Of a stretch of DNA of 34,112 nucleotides, positions 1 to 8,606 are shown one piece after another. The first letter of the stretch is position 1; each line of letters begins with the position of its first letter. The translations under genes were made by a program, and so were the position numbers. The notes under the pieces were generated by a model, which saw nothing but the letters and a program-made list of their open reading frames with translations, had not been told where the DNA came from and made no database searches. This stretch comes from Acetobacteraceae bacterium (GTDB lineage Bacteria > Pseudomonadota > Alphaproteobacteria > Acetobacterales > Acetobacteraceae). Location of the stretch: the NCBI GenBank assembly GCA_025055335.1, contig JANWXJ010000159.1:1-34112 (forward strand), in the 5' to 3' direction.

Positions 1-139
<139 letters not shown>

Positions 140-191
140 CGGCGGCCGGGCCTCTGCCGAAACCACCCGGGCAGACCCTCCCGGACCCGCC

Positions 192-1202
192 ATGCTGACG
201 CACAAGCGAATCTTCTCCGGCATCCAGCCCTCGGGCGTGCCGACCCTCGGCAACTACCTCGGCGCCATCCGCAACTGGGTGGCGATGCAGGGGAAGACCG
301 ACAGCATCTACTGCGTGGTGGACCTGCACGCGATCACGGTGTGGCAGGACCCGAAGCAGCTCGCGCGCCAGACGCGGGAGATGGCGGCGGCGCTGATGGC
401 CTGCGGGCTCGATCCCGCGAAGGTGCTGATCTTCGTCCAGAGCCACGTGCATGCGCACACGCGGCTCGCCTGGATCTTCAACTGCGTCGCCCGCATCGGC
501 TGGCTGAACCGCATGACGCAGTTCAAGGACAAGGCCGGCAAGGACCGCGAGGCGGCGAGCGCCGGGCTCTATGTGTATCCCACGCTGATGGCGGCCGACA
601 TCCTGGCCTACCACGCCAATCTCGTGCCCGTGGGCGACGACCAGCGCCAGCACCTCGAGCTCGCGAACGACATCGCCGAGAAGTTCAACCACGACTACGG
701 CGTCGCGTTCTTCCCGACGATCGAGCCGCTGATCCAGGGTGTCGCCGCGCGGGTGATGTCCTTGCGCGACGGGACGAAGAAGATGTCGAAGTCCGACCCC
801 TCGGACCAGTCGCGCATCAACCTGACGGACGACCGCGACGCCATCGCCTTCAAGATCCGCCGCGCCAAGACCGACCCGGAGCCGCTGCCCGAGCATGTCT
901 CGGGGCTGGAAGGCCGGCCGGAGGCGAGGAACCTTGTCGGCATCCTGGCGGCGGTGACCGACAGCCTGCCCGAGAACGTGCTGCGCGAGCACGGCGGCAA
1001 GGGCTTCGGCGCCTTCAAGGAGGTGCTGGCCGAGGCGCTGATCGCCCACCTCGCCCCGATCCAGGAGCGGCTCAAGCGGCTGCTGGACGATCCGGCCGAG
1101 ATCGACCGCCTGCTGCGCCAGGGGGCGGAGAAGGCGGCGGCGATCGCCGATCCGATCGTGGCCGAGGCCGAGCGGATCGTGGGGTTCCTGCCGCGGGGGT
1201 GA
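192..1202 (+). CDS. trpS: Tryptophanyl-tRNA synthetase
   Basis: [30 protein letters not shown] (HIGH-like region) and [14 protein letters not shown] (KMSKS), full length 336 aa. Confidence 0.97.
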   Translation: MLTHKRIFSGIQPSGVPTLGNYLGAIRNWVAMQGKTDSIYCVVDLHAITVWQDPKQLARQTREMAAALMACGLDPAKVLIFVQSHVHAHTRLAWIFNCVARIGWLNRMTQFKDKAGKDREAASAGLYVYPTLMAADILAYHANLVPVGDDQRQHLELANDIAEKFNHDYGVAFFPTIEPLIQGVAARVMSLRDGTKKMSKSDPSDQSRINLTDDRDAIAFKIRRAKTDPEPLPEHVSGLEGRPEARNLVGILAAVTDSLPENVLREHGGKGFGAFKEVLAEALIAHLAPIQERLKRLLDDPAEIDRLLRQGAEKAAAIADPIVAEAERIVGFLPRG

Positions 1203-2783
1203 TCAGCGCGGGCGGATCCGCCCCTCCAGCTCCGCCCGCGCCCCGCCGGCCAGGAACCGCGCCACCACCTCCTCGAGCAGCGGCCCGTTGTCGTAGGCCT
1301 CGAGCGCCGCGTCGCGCAGCACCGCGTAGCCGTCGCCGCCGCGGCGGAGGAAGTCGTTCGTCACCACGCGATAGACGCGCGCGGGCTCCAGCGCCTCCCA
1401 CCGCCCCTCCCGCCGCACCTCCACGGGGCCGAGCCGCTGGCCGGGCGGCGCCGCCGCGTCCCACGCGAAGCGGATCCCCCCCACCTGCGGGAATCGCCCG
1501 GCCATCGGCTGGGACAGCCCGTTCTCCAGCGCCGCCCGCAGATCCGCGCCGCGCAGCGAAAGCGTCGCCAGCGCATTGCCGAAGGGCAGCACGGCCAGAA
1601 CGTCCCCGTAGGTCACCTCGCCCGCGCCGAGCGGCGCGCGCAGGCCGCCCGCGTTCTGCAGCGCCACCTCGGCGCCCGGCGCGGCCGCCAGCATGGCATC
1701 CGCCACCAGATTGCCGAGGGCGCATTCCCGCGCCCGGCAGTCGAGCGGCAGCCCGGCCGCCAGCCGCCCGACGACGCGCGCCCGCACCTCGGCCAGCGTC
1801 GCCGCGAACTCCGCGACGATGGCGCCGACGCGCGCATCCTCCGGCAGGTCCGTCGTCATCTCCCGGACCGACGCGGCATGGGCGACGACGCGCCCGTCCG
1901 CCGCGAGGTCGAGATCGAGCCGCCCGAGATAGCGCCCGAGCGCGCCCGCCTGCACGATCCGCACCGGCCGGTCGGGCCCCTCCGCCAGGATCGGCGCCGG
2001 GCCGGACGCGCCCGGCAAGTCGCCCAGCAGCGTGTGCGAATGGCCGCCGACGACCGCGTCCACCCCCCGCACCGCCCGCGCCAGCGCGAGATCGGCCGCC
2101 AGCCCGAGATGCGACAGCAGCACCACCGTCGCCGGGCCCTCCCGGCGGGCCTCGAAGATCGCGCGCTCGGCCGCCTCGGCCGGGTCGGTGAAGCGCAGGC
2201 GGGGGCCGGGGGAGGAGACGGCCGGGGTGTCCGGCGTCGTCAGCCCGATCACCACGATCCGCGCGCCGCCGCGGGCGAAGGCCGCCCAGCCGCGCAGCCG
2301 TCCGGCCAGCGCCGGCTCTTCCGCCGCGTCGATGTTGGCCGACAGCAGCGGGAAGCGCGCCGCCTCGGCGAAGCGGCCGAGGGTCTCCGGCCCGTGGTTG
2401 AACTCGTGGTTGCCGGGGGCCATCGCCTCGCAGCCATAGGCGTTCTGCACCGCCACTTCCGCCGCCCCGCGGTGGCGGGTGTGGAACAGGCTGCCCATGA
2501 ACTGGTCGCCGGCGTCGAGCGTGAGATGCGCGCGGCCGTCCGCCTCCGCCTCCGCCCGCGCCGCCCGGATCGCCGCCGCGATCCGCGCCGAGCCGCCGAA
2601 GCAGGGCCCGCGCCCCGGGTCGCAGGCGGCGCCGGAGGCCGCCGCCGGCTCGTGCCGGGCATGGACATCGTTCAGGTGGATCAGCCGGAGCCGCGCCGCG
2701 GCCTGCGGGCGGGCCGGGCGCAGCGCGGGCAGGGCGAGGGCGGCGCCGAGAACGGCGCGGCGGAAGATCGGCGTCTGGCGCAT
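1203..2783 (-). CDS. Bifunctional metallophosphatase / 5'-nucleotidase family protein with N-terminal signal
   Basis: Likely start MRQTPIFRRAVLGAALALPALRPA (RR-containing signal). Motifs LIHLNDVHARHEP, TLDAGDQFMGSLF, APGNHEFNHG, VVGGHSHTLL and C-terminal VTNDFLRRGGDGYAVL are typical of the UshA/NT5E type. Confidence 0.9.
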   Translation of the reverse strand: MRQTPIFRRAVLGAALALPALRPARPQAAARLRLIHLNDVHARHEPAAASGAACDPGRGPCFGGSARIAAAIRAARAEAEADGRAHLTLDAGDQFMGSLFHTRHRGAAEVAVQNAYGCEAMAPGNHEFNHGPETLGRFAEAARFPLLSANIDAAEEPALAGRLRGWAAFARGGARIVVIGLTTPDTPAVSSPGPRLRFTDPAEAAERAIFEARREGPATVVLLSHLGLAADLALARAVRGVDAVVGGHSHTLLGDLPGASGPAPILAEGPDRPVRIVQAGALGRYLGRLDLDLAADGRVVAHAASVREMTTDLPEDARVGAIVAEFAATLAEVRARVVGRLAAGLPLDCRARECALGNLVADAMLAAAPGAEVALQNAGGLRAPLGAGEVTYGDVLAVLPFGNALATLSLRGADLRAALENGLSQPMAGRFPQVGGIRFAWDAAAPPGQRLGPVEVRREGRWEALEPARVYRVVTNDFLRRGGDGYAVLRDAALEAYDNGPLLEEVVARFLAGGARAELEGRIRPR

Positions 2784-2919
2784 GGCAGCCTCCCCGTCGG
2801 CGGAAAACGCTCCGTCAACGCCTCTCCTGCCATGGTGCGGACAGGTTTTGCCATCTACCTTCCGTGACACGCCGGCCGGCCCGCCGCCCGGCGCAACCCC
2901 GTTTGCCGAGCCTCCGACG

Positions 2920-3831
2920 ATGCAGGTCTATCTGCCGATCGCCGAGATGTCGGTGGATGCCCTGCTCCTGCTCGGCATCGGCTTCGGCGTGGGCTGGCTG
3001 TCGGGGCTGTTCGGGGTGGGCGGCGGCTTCCTGCTGACGCCGGTGCTGATGCTGATCGGCATCCCTTCGGCGGTCGCCGTCGCGTCGGGGGCCAACCAGA
3101 CGATCGGCGCCTCCGTCTCCGGCCTCATCTCCAACCTGCGCCGCGGCACGGTGGACCTGAAGATGGGCCTCGTGCTGCTGGCCGGCGGCTTCGCGGGATC
3201 GGCCATCGGCGTGCAGGTGTTCGCTCTCCTCAGGCGGACGGGTGCGGTGGATGTGGTGGTGGCGCTGTTCTATGTGCTGGTGCTCGGCGTCGTCGGCCTG
3301 CTGATGGTGCGGGAGAGCGTGCAGGCCATCCTCCGCCGCCGCCGCGCCCAGCCGCGGCGGCTGCACGAGCATTTCTGGGCGCACGGCCTGCCGCTCAAGA
3401 CGCGGTTCCGCAAGTCGCGGCTCTACATCTCCGTCATCCCGCCGCTCGGCATCGGGTTCTTCATCGGCTTCCTCTCCGCCATCATGGGGGTGGGCGGCGG
3501 CTTCATGCTGGTGCCGGCGATGATCTACCTGCTCGGCATGCCGACGGCGACGGTCATCGGCACCTCGCTGTTCCAGGTGGTGTTCGTCGCCGCCAACGTC
3601 ACCGTGCTGCAGGCCTGGGCGAACGGCACGGTGGACGCGGTGCTGACGCTGCTGCTGGTGGCGGGCGGCGTTGCGGGGGCGCAGTTCGGCTCCGCCTTCG
3701 GCACGCGGCTGCGCGGCGAGGAGACGCGCGCCCTGCTCGGCGCGCTGGTGCTCGCCGTCGCGGCGGCGCTGCTGTGGGACCTCGTGCGGGTGCCGGACAA
3801 CCCCTTCGCCATCGGGCGGGCCCCGGCGTGA
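2920..3831 (+). CDS. TSUP family (TauE/SafE) sulfite/sulfur-compound exporter-type permease
   Basis: Duplicated GVGGGFLLTPVLMLIGIPSAVAVASGANQ / GVGGGFMLVPAMIYLLGMPTATVIGTSLFQ repeats and multiple hydrophobic helices. Confidence 0.92.
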   Translation: MQVYLPIAEMSVDALLLLGIGFGVGWLSGLFGVGGGFLLTPVLMLIGIPSAVAVASGANQTIGASVSGLISNLRRGTVDLKMGLVLLAGGFAGSAIGVQVFALLRRTGAVDVVVALFYVLVLGVVGLLMVRESVQAILRRRRAQPRRLHEHFWAHGLPLKTRFRKSRLYISVIPPLGIGFFIGFLSAIMGVGGGFMLVPAMIYLLGMPTATVIGTSLFQVVFVAANVTVLQAWANGTVDAVLTLLLVAGGVAGAQFGSAFGTRLRGEETRALLGALVLAVAAALLWDLVRVPDNPFAIGRAPA

Positions 3832-4568
3832 TCCGCGCGGCGCTCCTCGTGCTCGTGCTGCTGCTTCCGGCCGGATCCCGCGCCGAGGAGGCGCTGATCT
3901 CCCGCCTGTCGGACCGGCGGGTCGAGATCACCACCGCCTTCACCGGCGCCGCCATCCTGGTGTTCGGCACGACGGGGGCGCCGCTCGGGCCCGCCTCCGG
4001 CCATGACGTGCTGATCCGCGTCGAGGGGCCGCCGCAGCCGATGGTGGTGCGCCGGCGGGTGCGGGTGGCGGGGCTGTGGGTGCCGGGGCCGACCGCTACC
4101 TTCCCCGAGGTGCCCTCCTTCTATGCCCTGGCCGGCACCCGCCCGCACTGGGAGGTGCTGAGCGAGGGCGAGCGGGCGGCCGCCCGCCTCGGCCTGATCA
4201 ACCTGCCGATGCGCGCCGTGGGAGAGCAGGCGCCGGTGTTCCGCGCCGCGCTGCTGACGCTCAAGCAGGAGGCCGGGCTGTGGGTCGAGCAGCCGGAACC
4301 CGTCTCGGTCGATGGCGGACGGCTGTTCTCGGCGCGCATCCCGCTGCCCTCCACCGTCGCGCCGGGCGAATACCGGGTGTCGGTGCTGCTGGTGGCGGAA
4401 GGCCGGGTGCTGGAGTGGCAGGAGCACGGCCTGTCGGTCCTGCGCGTCGGCACCGCCGCCACCATCGCCGGGCTGGCGCGGAACTGGCCGCTGCTCTACG
4501 GCCTCGTGTCGGTGCTGCTCGCCGCCGCCGCCGGCTGGCTCGGCAGCATCCTGTTCCGGAGAGGCTGA
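3828..4568 (+). CDS. TIGR02186-like conserved membrane protein (signal peptide, periplasmic domain, C-terminal TM)
   Basis: GTG start overlaps the TSUP stop (GTGA). N-terminal signal VIRAALLVLVLLLPAGSRAEE; EITTAFTGAAILVFGTTG; C-terminal TM LLYGLVSVLLAAAAGWLGSILFRRG. Position after a TSUP gene matches this family. Confidence 0.8.
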   Translation: MIRAALLVLVLLLPAGSRAEEALISRLSDRRVEITTAFTGAAILVFGTTGAPLGPASGHDVLIRVEGPPQPMVVRRRVRVAGLWVPGPTATFPEVPSFYALAGTRPHWEVLSEGERAAARLGLINLPMRAVGEQAPVFRAALLTLKQEAGLWVEQPEPVSVDGGRLFSARIPLPSTVAPGEYRVSVLLVAEGRVLEWQEHGLSVLRVGTAATIAGLARNWPLLYGLVSVLLAAAAGWLGSILFRRG

Positions 4569-4583
4569 GGGAGGGGAATCGCC

Positions 4584-5075
4584 ATGCCGACCGCGGAAGC
4601 CGCCGCCGCCAGGCGCGACCGGGTGTTCCTCGTGGTGGTGGACGACAGCCCGGAGCGGGCGGTGGCGCTGCGCTACGCGGCGCTCCGCGCGCGCAAGTCG
4701 GGCGGCCGGGTGGCGCTGCTTCGGGTGCTGGAGCCGGCCGGCCTCGTGGAATGGGCCGGGGTGGGGCAGATGATGGCCGAGGAACGCCGACAGGAGGCGG
4801 AGGCGCTGCTGTCCGGCCTCGCCGCCGAGGTGCAGGAGATCACCGGCGGCATGCCGATCCTGATCATCCGCGAAGGCGAGCCGCGCGAGGAGTTGCTGAA
4901 GCTGCTCGAGGAGGATCCGCGCATCTCCATCCTCGTGCTGGCCGCCGCCCCGGGCAGCGGCGGCCCTGGCCCGCTGATCACCGCGCTGACCGGCCGGCAC
5001 GCCCACCGGCTGCGCGTGCCGATGACGATCGTGCCCGGAGAGATGAGCGAGGCGGAGCTCGAGCGGGTCACCTGA
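4584..5075 (+). CDS. Universal stress protein (UspA family)
   Basis: VFLVVVDDSPERAVALRYAALRARKSGGRVALLRV ... ISILVLAAAPGSGGPGPLITALTGRHAHRLRVPMTIVPG. Confidence 0.9.
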   Translation: MPTAEAAAARRDRVFLVVVDDSPERAVALRYAALRARKSGGRVALLRVLEPAGLVEWAGVGQMMAEERRQEAEALLSGLAAEVQEITGGMPILIIREGEPREELLKLLEEDPRISILVLAAAPGSGGPGPLITALTGRHAHRLRVPMTIVPGEMSEAELERVT

Positions 5076-5141
5076 GGGCCCGTTGCACCCGGCGGCAATC
5101 CGGACCACATAGGTCGGGAAACCGCCGCCACGGACCGAGCC

Positions 5142-5702
5142 ATGTTCATCGAGACCGAAGCCACCCCGAATCCCGCCACCCTCAAGTTCCTGCCCGGGCA
5201 GGACGTGATGGGCGGCCGCGGCACCGCCGACTTCACCGACCCCGCATCCGCCGCCCGCAGCCCGCTGGCCGAGCGGCTCTTCCGCATCGAGGGCGTGGCG
5301 CGGGTGTTCCTCGGCGCCGATTTCGTCACCGTCACCAAGGCCGAGGGGCCGGAATGGACCACGCTCCGCCCGCAGATCCTCGGCGCCATCATGGAGCATT
5401 TCCTCTCGGGCAGCCCCGTGCTGCTCGACGACGCGGCCGCCGAGGCCGAGGACGTGGACCCGGCGGATGCCGAGATCGCGGCGCAGATCAAGGAACTGCT
5501 CGACACCCGCGTGCGCCCGGCGGTGGCAGGCGACGGGGGGGACATCGTCTTCCGCGGCTACCGCGACGGCATCGTCAAGCTCAGGATGCAGGGGGCGTGC
5601 TCGGGCTGCCCGTCGTCGCGCGCCACGCTGAAGCACGGGGTCGAGACCATGCTCCGCCACTATGTGCCGGAGGTGGTGGCGGTGGAGCAGGTGGAGGCCT
5701 GA
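5142..5702 (+). CDS. NifU/Nfu-family Fe-S scaffold protein
   Basis: MFIETEATPNPATLKFLPG (Nfu N-terminal domain) and C-terminal VRPAVAGDGGDIVFRGYRDGIVKLRMQGACSGCPSSRATLKHGVE with CxxC. Confidence 0.95.
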   Translation: MFIETEATPNPATLKFLPGQDVMGGRGTADFTDPASAARSPLAERLFRIEGVARVFLGADFVTVTKAEGPEWTTLRPQILGAIMEHFLSGSPVLLDDAAAEAEDVDPADAEIAAQIKELLDTRVRPAVAGDGGDIVFRGYRDGIVKLRMQGACSGCPSSRATLKHGVETMLRHYVPEVVAVEQVEA

Positions 5703-5710
5703 CGCCCCGG

Positions 5711-5730
5711 CCGGGCGCCATCACGCCCGG
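5711..5730 (+). terminator. Hairpin just downstream of nfu (CCGGGCG-ccatca-CGCCCGG), possible terminator
   Basis: Perfect 7-bp inverted repeat with 6-nt loop, 8 nt after the stop codon; no U-tract. Confidence 0.4.
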
Positions 5731-5822
5731 AAATGACGGCGATGCGGCGGGCGGCATGGCGCGGCCCGCCCCGCCACCCCACATGCCGCCCGGTTTCCCT
5801 CGAACAGCCCCTGGAGTGCCCG

Positions 5823-6440
5823 ATGCCCGACACCAGCGTGCCGCCCGCCCTGCCCGAGACGCTCGACGCGACGGCGCTCGACCGCCTCTTCCGCGAGGCG
5901 CGGACGCAGAACAAGTGGCTCGACAAGCCGGTGCCGACCGAGAAGCTCGTCGAGATCTACGAGCTCCTGAAGTGGGGCCCGACCAGCGCCAACTCCTCGC
6001 CGGCGCGCTTCGTGTTCGTCACCAGCCCCGAGGCGAAGGCGAAGCTGAAGCAGGCTCTCTCGCCCGGCAATGTCGAGAAGACGATGACCGCCCCGGTGAC
6101 GGTGATCGTCGCCCACGACCTGCACTTCTACGACAAGCTGCCGGTGCTGTTCCCGCACGTGGACGCGAAGTCCTGGTTCGCCGGCAACTGGTCCTTGGCC
6201 GAGCAGACGGCCTTCCGCAACGGCACGCTGCAGGGGGCCTATCTGATGCTGGCGGCGCGCGCCGTCGGGCTCGATGTCGGGGCGATGAGCGGCTTCGACA
6301 ACAACAAGGTGGACGAGCTGTTCTTCGCCGGCCGGCCGTGGAAGTCGAACTTCCTCGTCAATCTCGGCTACGGCGATCCCTCGGGGCTGTTCCCGCGCAG
6401 CCCGCGGCTCGCCTTCGAGGAGGCCTGCGAGATCGTCTGA
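5823..6440 (+). CDS. Malonic semialdehyde reductase-type nitroreductase (RutE/HadB-like)
   Basis: [40 protein letters not shown] ... [37 protein letters not shown]. Confidence 0.9.
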   Translation: MPDTSVPPALPETLDATALDRLFREARTQNKWLDKPVPTEKLVEIYELLKWGPTSANSSPARFVFVTSPEAKAKLKQALSPGNVEKTMTAPVTVIVAHDLHFYDKLPVLFPHVDAKSWFAGNWSLAEQTAFRNGTLQGAYLMLAARAVGLDVGAMSGFDNNKVDELFFAGRPWKSNFLVNLGYGDPSGLFPRSPRLAFEEACEIV

Positions 6441-6453
6441 TCGTCCGCGCCGC

Positions 6454-6474
6454 GGCGGGTTGGGCCAAGCCGCC
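6454..6474. terminator. Hairpin between convergent rutE-like gene and response regulator (GGCGG ... CCGCC)
   Basis: GGCGGgttgggccaagCCGCC within the 49-bp convergent gap. GC-rich, no T tract. Confidence 0.3.
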
Positions 6475-6489
6475 CCGCGGCGGGGCGGC

Positions 6490-7197
6490 TCACCCCGTGT
6501 CGCCCTGCGTCTCCAGCCGGTAGCCGCCGCCCTCGGTGATCAGCAGCCGGGCCTCCGTCGGGTCCGGCTCGATCTTCTGGCGCAGGCGGTAGATGTGGGT
6601 CTCGAGCGTGTGGGTCGCGATCGCGGCGGAATAGCCCCACACCTCGTTCAGCAGCACCTGCCGCGCCACCGGCCGCCCGCCCGCCCGGTAGAGGAACTTG
6701 AGGATCGCCGTCTCCTTCTCGGTCAGGCGGATCCTGCGGTTCCGCGTCGGCTCGAGCAGCAGCTTGGCCGCGGGCCGGAACAGGTAAGGCCCGATGGTGA
6801 ACACCGCGTCGTCGCTGTTGTCGAACACGCGGAGCTGCGCGCGCAGCCGCGCCAGCAGCTCGTTCAGCCGGAACGGCTTGGCGATGTAGTCGTTGGCGCC
6901 GGCGTCGAGCGCCTGCACCACCTCCGCCTCCTCGCCCGCGCCGGTCAGCATCAGCACCGGCATCCGCGCCCCCCGGCGGCGGAGCTCGGCGCAGAAGGCG
7001 CGGCCGTCGCCATCCGGCAGCCGGACATCGAGCAGCACGGCGTCGAACCGCGCGCCGCCCGCCAGCGCCGCCTCGGCGGCGGCGAGATCGGCCACCGCCA
7101 CCGGCGCGAACTCCCCGTCGAGGGCGAGCTGCTCCGAGAGCGTCGCCCTGAGCGCCTCGTCCTCGTCCACGATCAGCACCGGCCGTGGCCCGCTCAT
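6490..7197 (-). CDS. OmpR/PhoB-type response regulator (receiver + winged helix)
   Basis: MSGPRPVLIVDEDEALRATLSEQL, AVLLDVRLPDGDG, ANDYIAKPFRLNELLARLRAQLR, C-terminal THTLETHIYRLRQKIEPDP..LLITEGGGYRL. No adjacent histidine kinase. Confidence 0.93.
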   Translation of the reverse strand: MSGPRPVLIVDEDEALRATLSEQLALDGEFAPVAVADLAAAEAALAGGARFDAVLLDVRLPDGDGRAFCAELRRRGARMPVLMLTGAGEEAEVVQALDAGANDYIAKPFRLNELLARLRAQLRVFDNSDDAVFTIGPYLFRPAAKLLLEPTRNRRIRLTEKETAILKFLYRAGGRPVARQVLLNEVWGYSAAIATHTLETHIYRLRQKIEPDPTEARLLITEGGGYRLETQGDTG

Positions 7198-7209
7198 GCG
7201 CCCTGACGT

Positions 7210-7233
7210 CCTTCCCTGCACCCTTCCCTGCAC
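7210..7233. repeat. Perfect 12-bp tandem direct repeat CCTTCCCTGCAC x2 in the response-regulator 5' leader
   Basis: ccttccctgcac|ccttccctgcac directly read, 13 bp upstream of the minus-strand start codon. Confidence 0.8.
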
Positions 7234-7396
7234 CGCCGCCGCGCGAGACTGCCGCCCGCGCCCGCCGCCGGCAAGACCGGCCGCCCCATGCTCCGCCGCG
7301 ATCCTTGCCATTCCCCTGCCATCTTCAACGGCGTTCATCAGGGGGTCTTGAGCGGGCCAAGGGAACGCCACATTCCGCGGGCGTGATGGGGGCCCG

Positions 7397-8605
7397 ATGG
7401 AAACCACCGGTATGAACATGACGAGGACGAGCAGCATGGCAGGCCTCGCGCCCGAGGCGCACGACCCCGAGATCGGCCCGGCCCTCCCGGACGAGGCCGC
7501 GCTGGCGATGCGCGCGGTGCACCGCGCCGTCTCCGACCTGCGGCGCGGCACGCCGGTGCTGCTGCGCGGGCCGGAAGGCTGCCTTGCCGTGGCGGCGGCC
7601 GAGACGGTCGGCGCCCGCGGCCTCGCCGAGATCGCGGCGATCGCCCCGGCCCCGGCCGTGCTGCTGCTGGCCCCGGTCCGCGCCGCCGCCGTGCTGCACC
7701 GCCCGGTGCCGCAGCACGGCTCGGCCGGAGAGGAGGGGGCGGTCGCGCTCCGCCTCCCGCCCGCGCTGATGGAGCCGAAGGCGCTGCTCTCGCTCGCCGA
7801 CCCGGTGGCCGAGCAGATCCTGCCCGAGGCGCCGGAGCGTGTCGCCGCCCCGCCGCTCGCCGCCGCCGCCATCGCGCTCGCCAAGCTCGCCCGGCTGCTG
7901 CCGGCGCTGGTCGCCGCCCCCGTGCCGCAGGGCTGCGCCGAGGGCCACGCGCTGCTGTCCGTCAACGCCGCCGACGTGCTCGCCTACCCGACCACCGCGG
8001 CCACCAGCCTCAAGCGCGTCGCCTCCGCCCATGTGCCGCTCGAGGACGCGCGCGACGTCCGCCTCGTCTCCTTCCGCGCGGCCGACGGCGGGATCGAGCA
8101 CATGGCCTTCCTGATCGGCCCGGTCGAGCAGGTGGTGGCCGAGGGCGGGGCGCCGCTCGCGCGGATCCACTCCGAATGCTTCACCGGCGACCTGCTCGGC
8201 TCGCTCCGCTGCGACTGCGGGCCCCAGCTCAGGGGCGCGATCCGCAAGATGGCCGAGGACGGGGCGGGCGTGCTGCTCTACCTCGCGCAGGAGGGACGCG
8301 GCATCGGGCTGGTGAACAAGCTCCGCGCCTACACGCTGCAGGACCAGGGGCTCGACACGCTCGATGCCAACCGGGCGCTCGGCTACGGCGCGGACGAGCG
8401 CGGCTTCCTCGTCGCCGCCACCATGCTGCGCGAACTCGGCGTCACGCGCGTGCGGCTGCTGACCAACAACCCCGACAAGCTCGCCGGGCTTGCCGCCTGC
8501 GGCATCGAGGTGCTGGCGCGCGAGGTGCACAAGTTCACCGGCAACGGCGTGAACGACCGCTATCTCCGCACCAAGGCGGAACGCTTCGGCCACATGCTCG
8601 GCTGA
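7397..8605 (+). CDS. ribA: GTP cyclohydrolase II
   Basis: IHSECFTGDLLGSLRCDCGPQL (Zn-binding cysteines), LYLAQEGRGIGLVNKLRAYTLQDQGLDTLDAN, RVRLLTNNPDKLAGL. Confidence 0.93.
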   Translation: METTGMNMTRTSSMAGLAPEAHDPEIGPALPDEAALAMRAVHRAVSDLRRGTPVLLRGPEGCLAVAAAETVGARGLAEIAAIAPAPAVLLLAPVRAAAVLHRPVPQHGSAGEEGAVALRLPPALMEPKALLSLADPVAEQILPEAPERVAAPPLAAAAIALAKLARLLPALVAAPVPQGCAEGHALLSVNAADVLAYPTTAATSLKRVASAHVPLEDARDVRLVSFRAADGGIEHMAFLIGPVEQVVAEGGAPLARIHSECFTGDLLGSLRCDCGPQLRGAIRKMAEDGAGVLLYLAQEGRGIGLVNKLRAYTLQDQGLDTLDANRALGYGADERGFLVAATMLRELGVTRVRLLTNNPDKLAGLAACGIEVLAREVHKFTGNGVNDRYLRTKAERFGHMLG

Positions 8606-8606
8606 G

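Noticed and set aside
341-2191. 616-aa plus-strand ORF overlapping trpS and the 5'-nucleotidase
   Set aside because: Pro/Arg/Ala-rich shadow frame; no motif.
1203-2783. SoxB (thiosulfohydrolase) identity for the metallophosphatase
   Set aside because: Related superfamily, but no sox genes nearby and general UshA/5'-nucleotidase features; kept as family-level call.
2784-2870. Upstream in-frame Met extension of the 5'-nucleotidase (start 2870)
   Set aside because: The start at 2783 gives a proper signal peptide; the extension is non-conserved-looking sequence in the divergent promoter region.
3525-5660. 711-aa minus-strand ORF
   Set aside because: Antisense to recognised genes, His/Arg/Gly-rich with no family motif; shadow ORF.
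4076-6523. 815-aa plus-strand ORF across TIGR02186, uspA, nfu and rutE-like genes
   Set aside because: Out-of-frame shadow ORF; the other frame encodes four recognisable proteins.
7198-7396. FMN riboswitch upstream of ribA
   Set aside because: The characteristic conserved FMN-aptamer sequence blocks (such as GGGGCAGGGTGAAATTCCC) were not found; only a simple inverted repeat is present.
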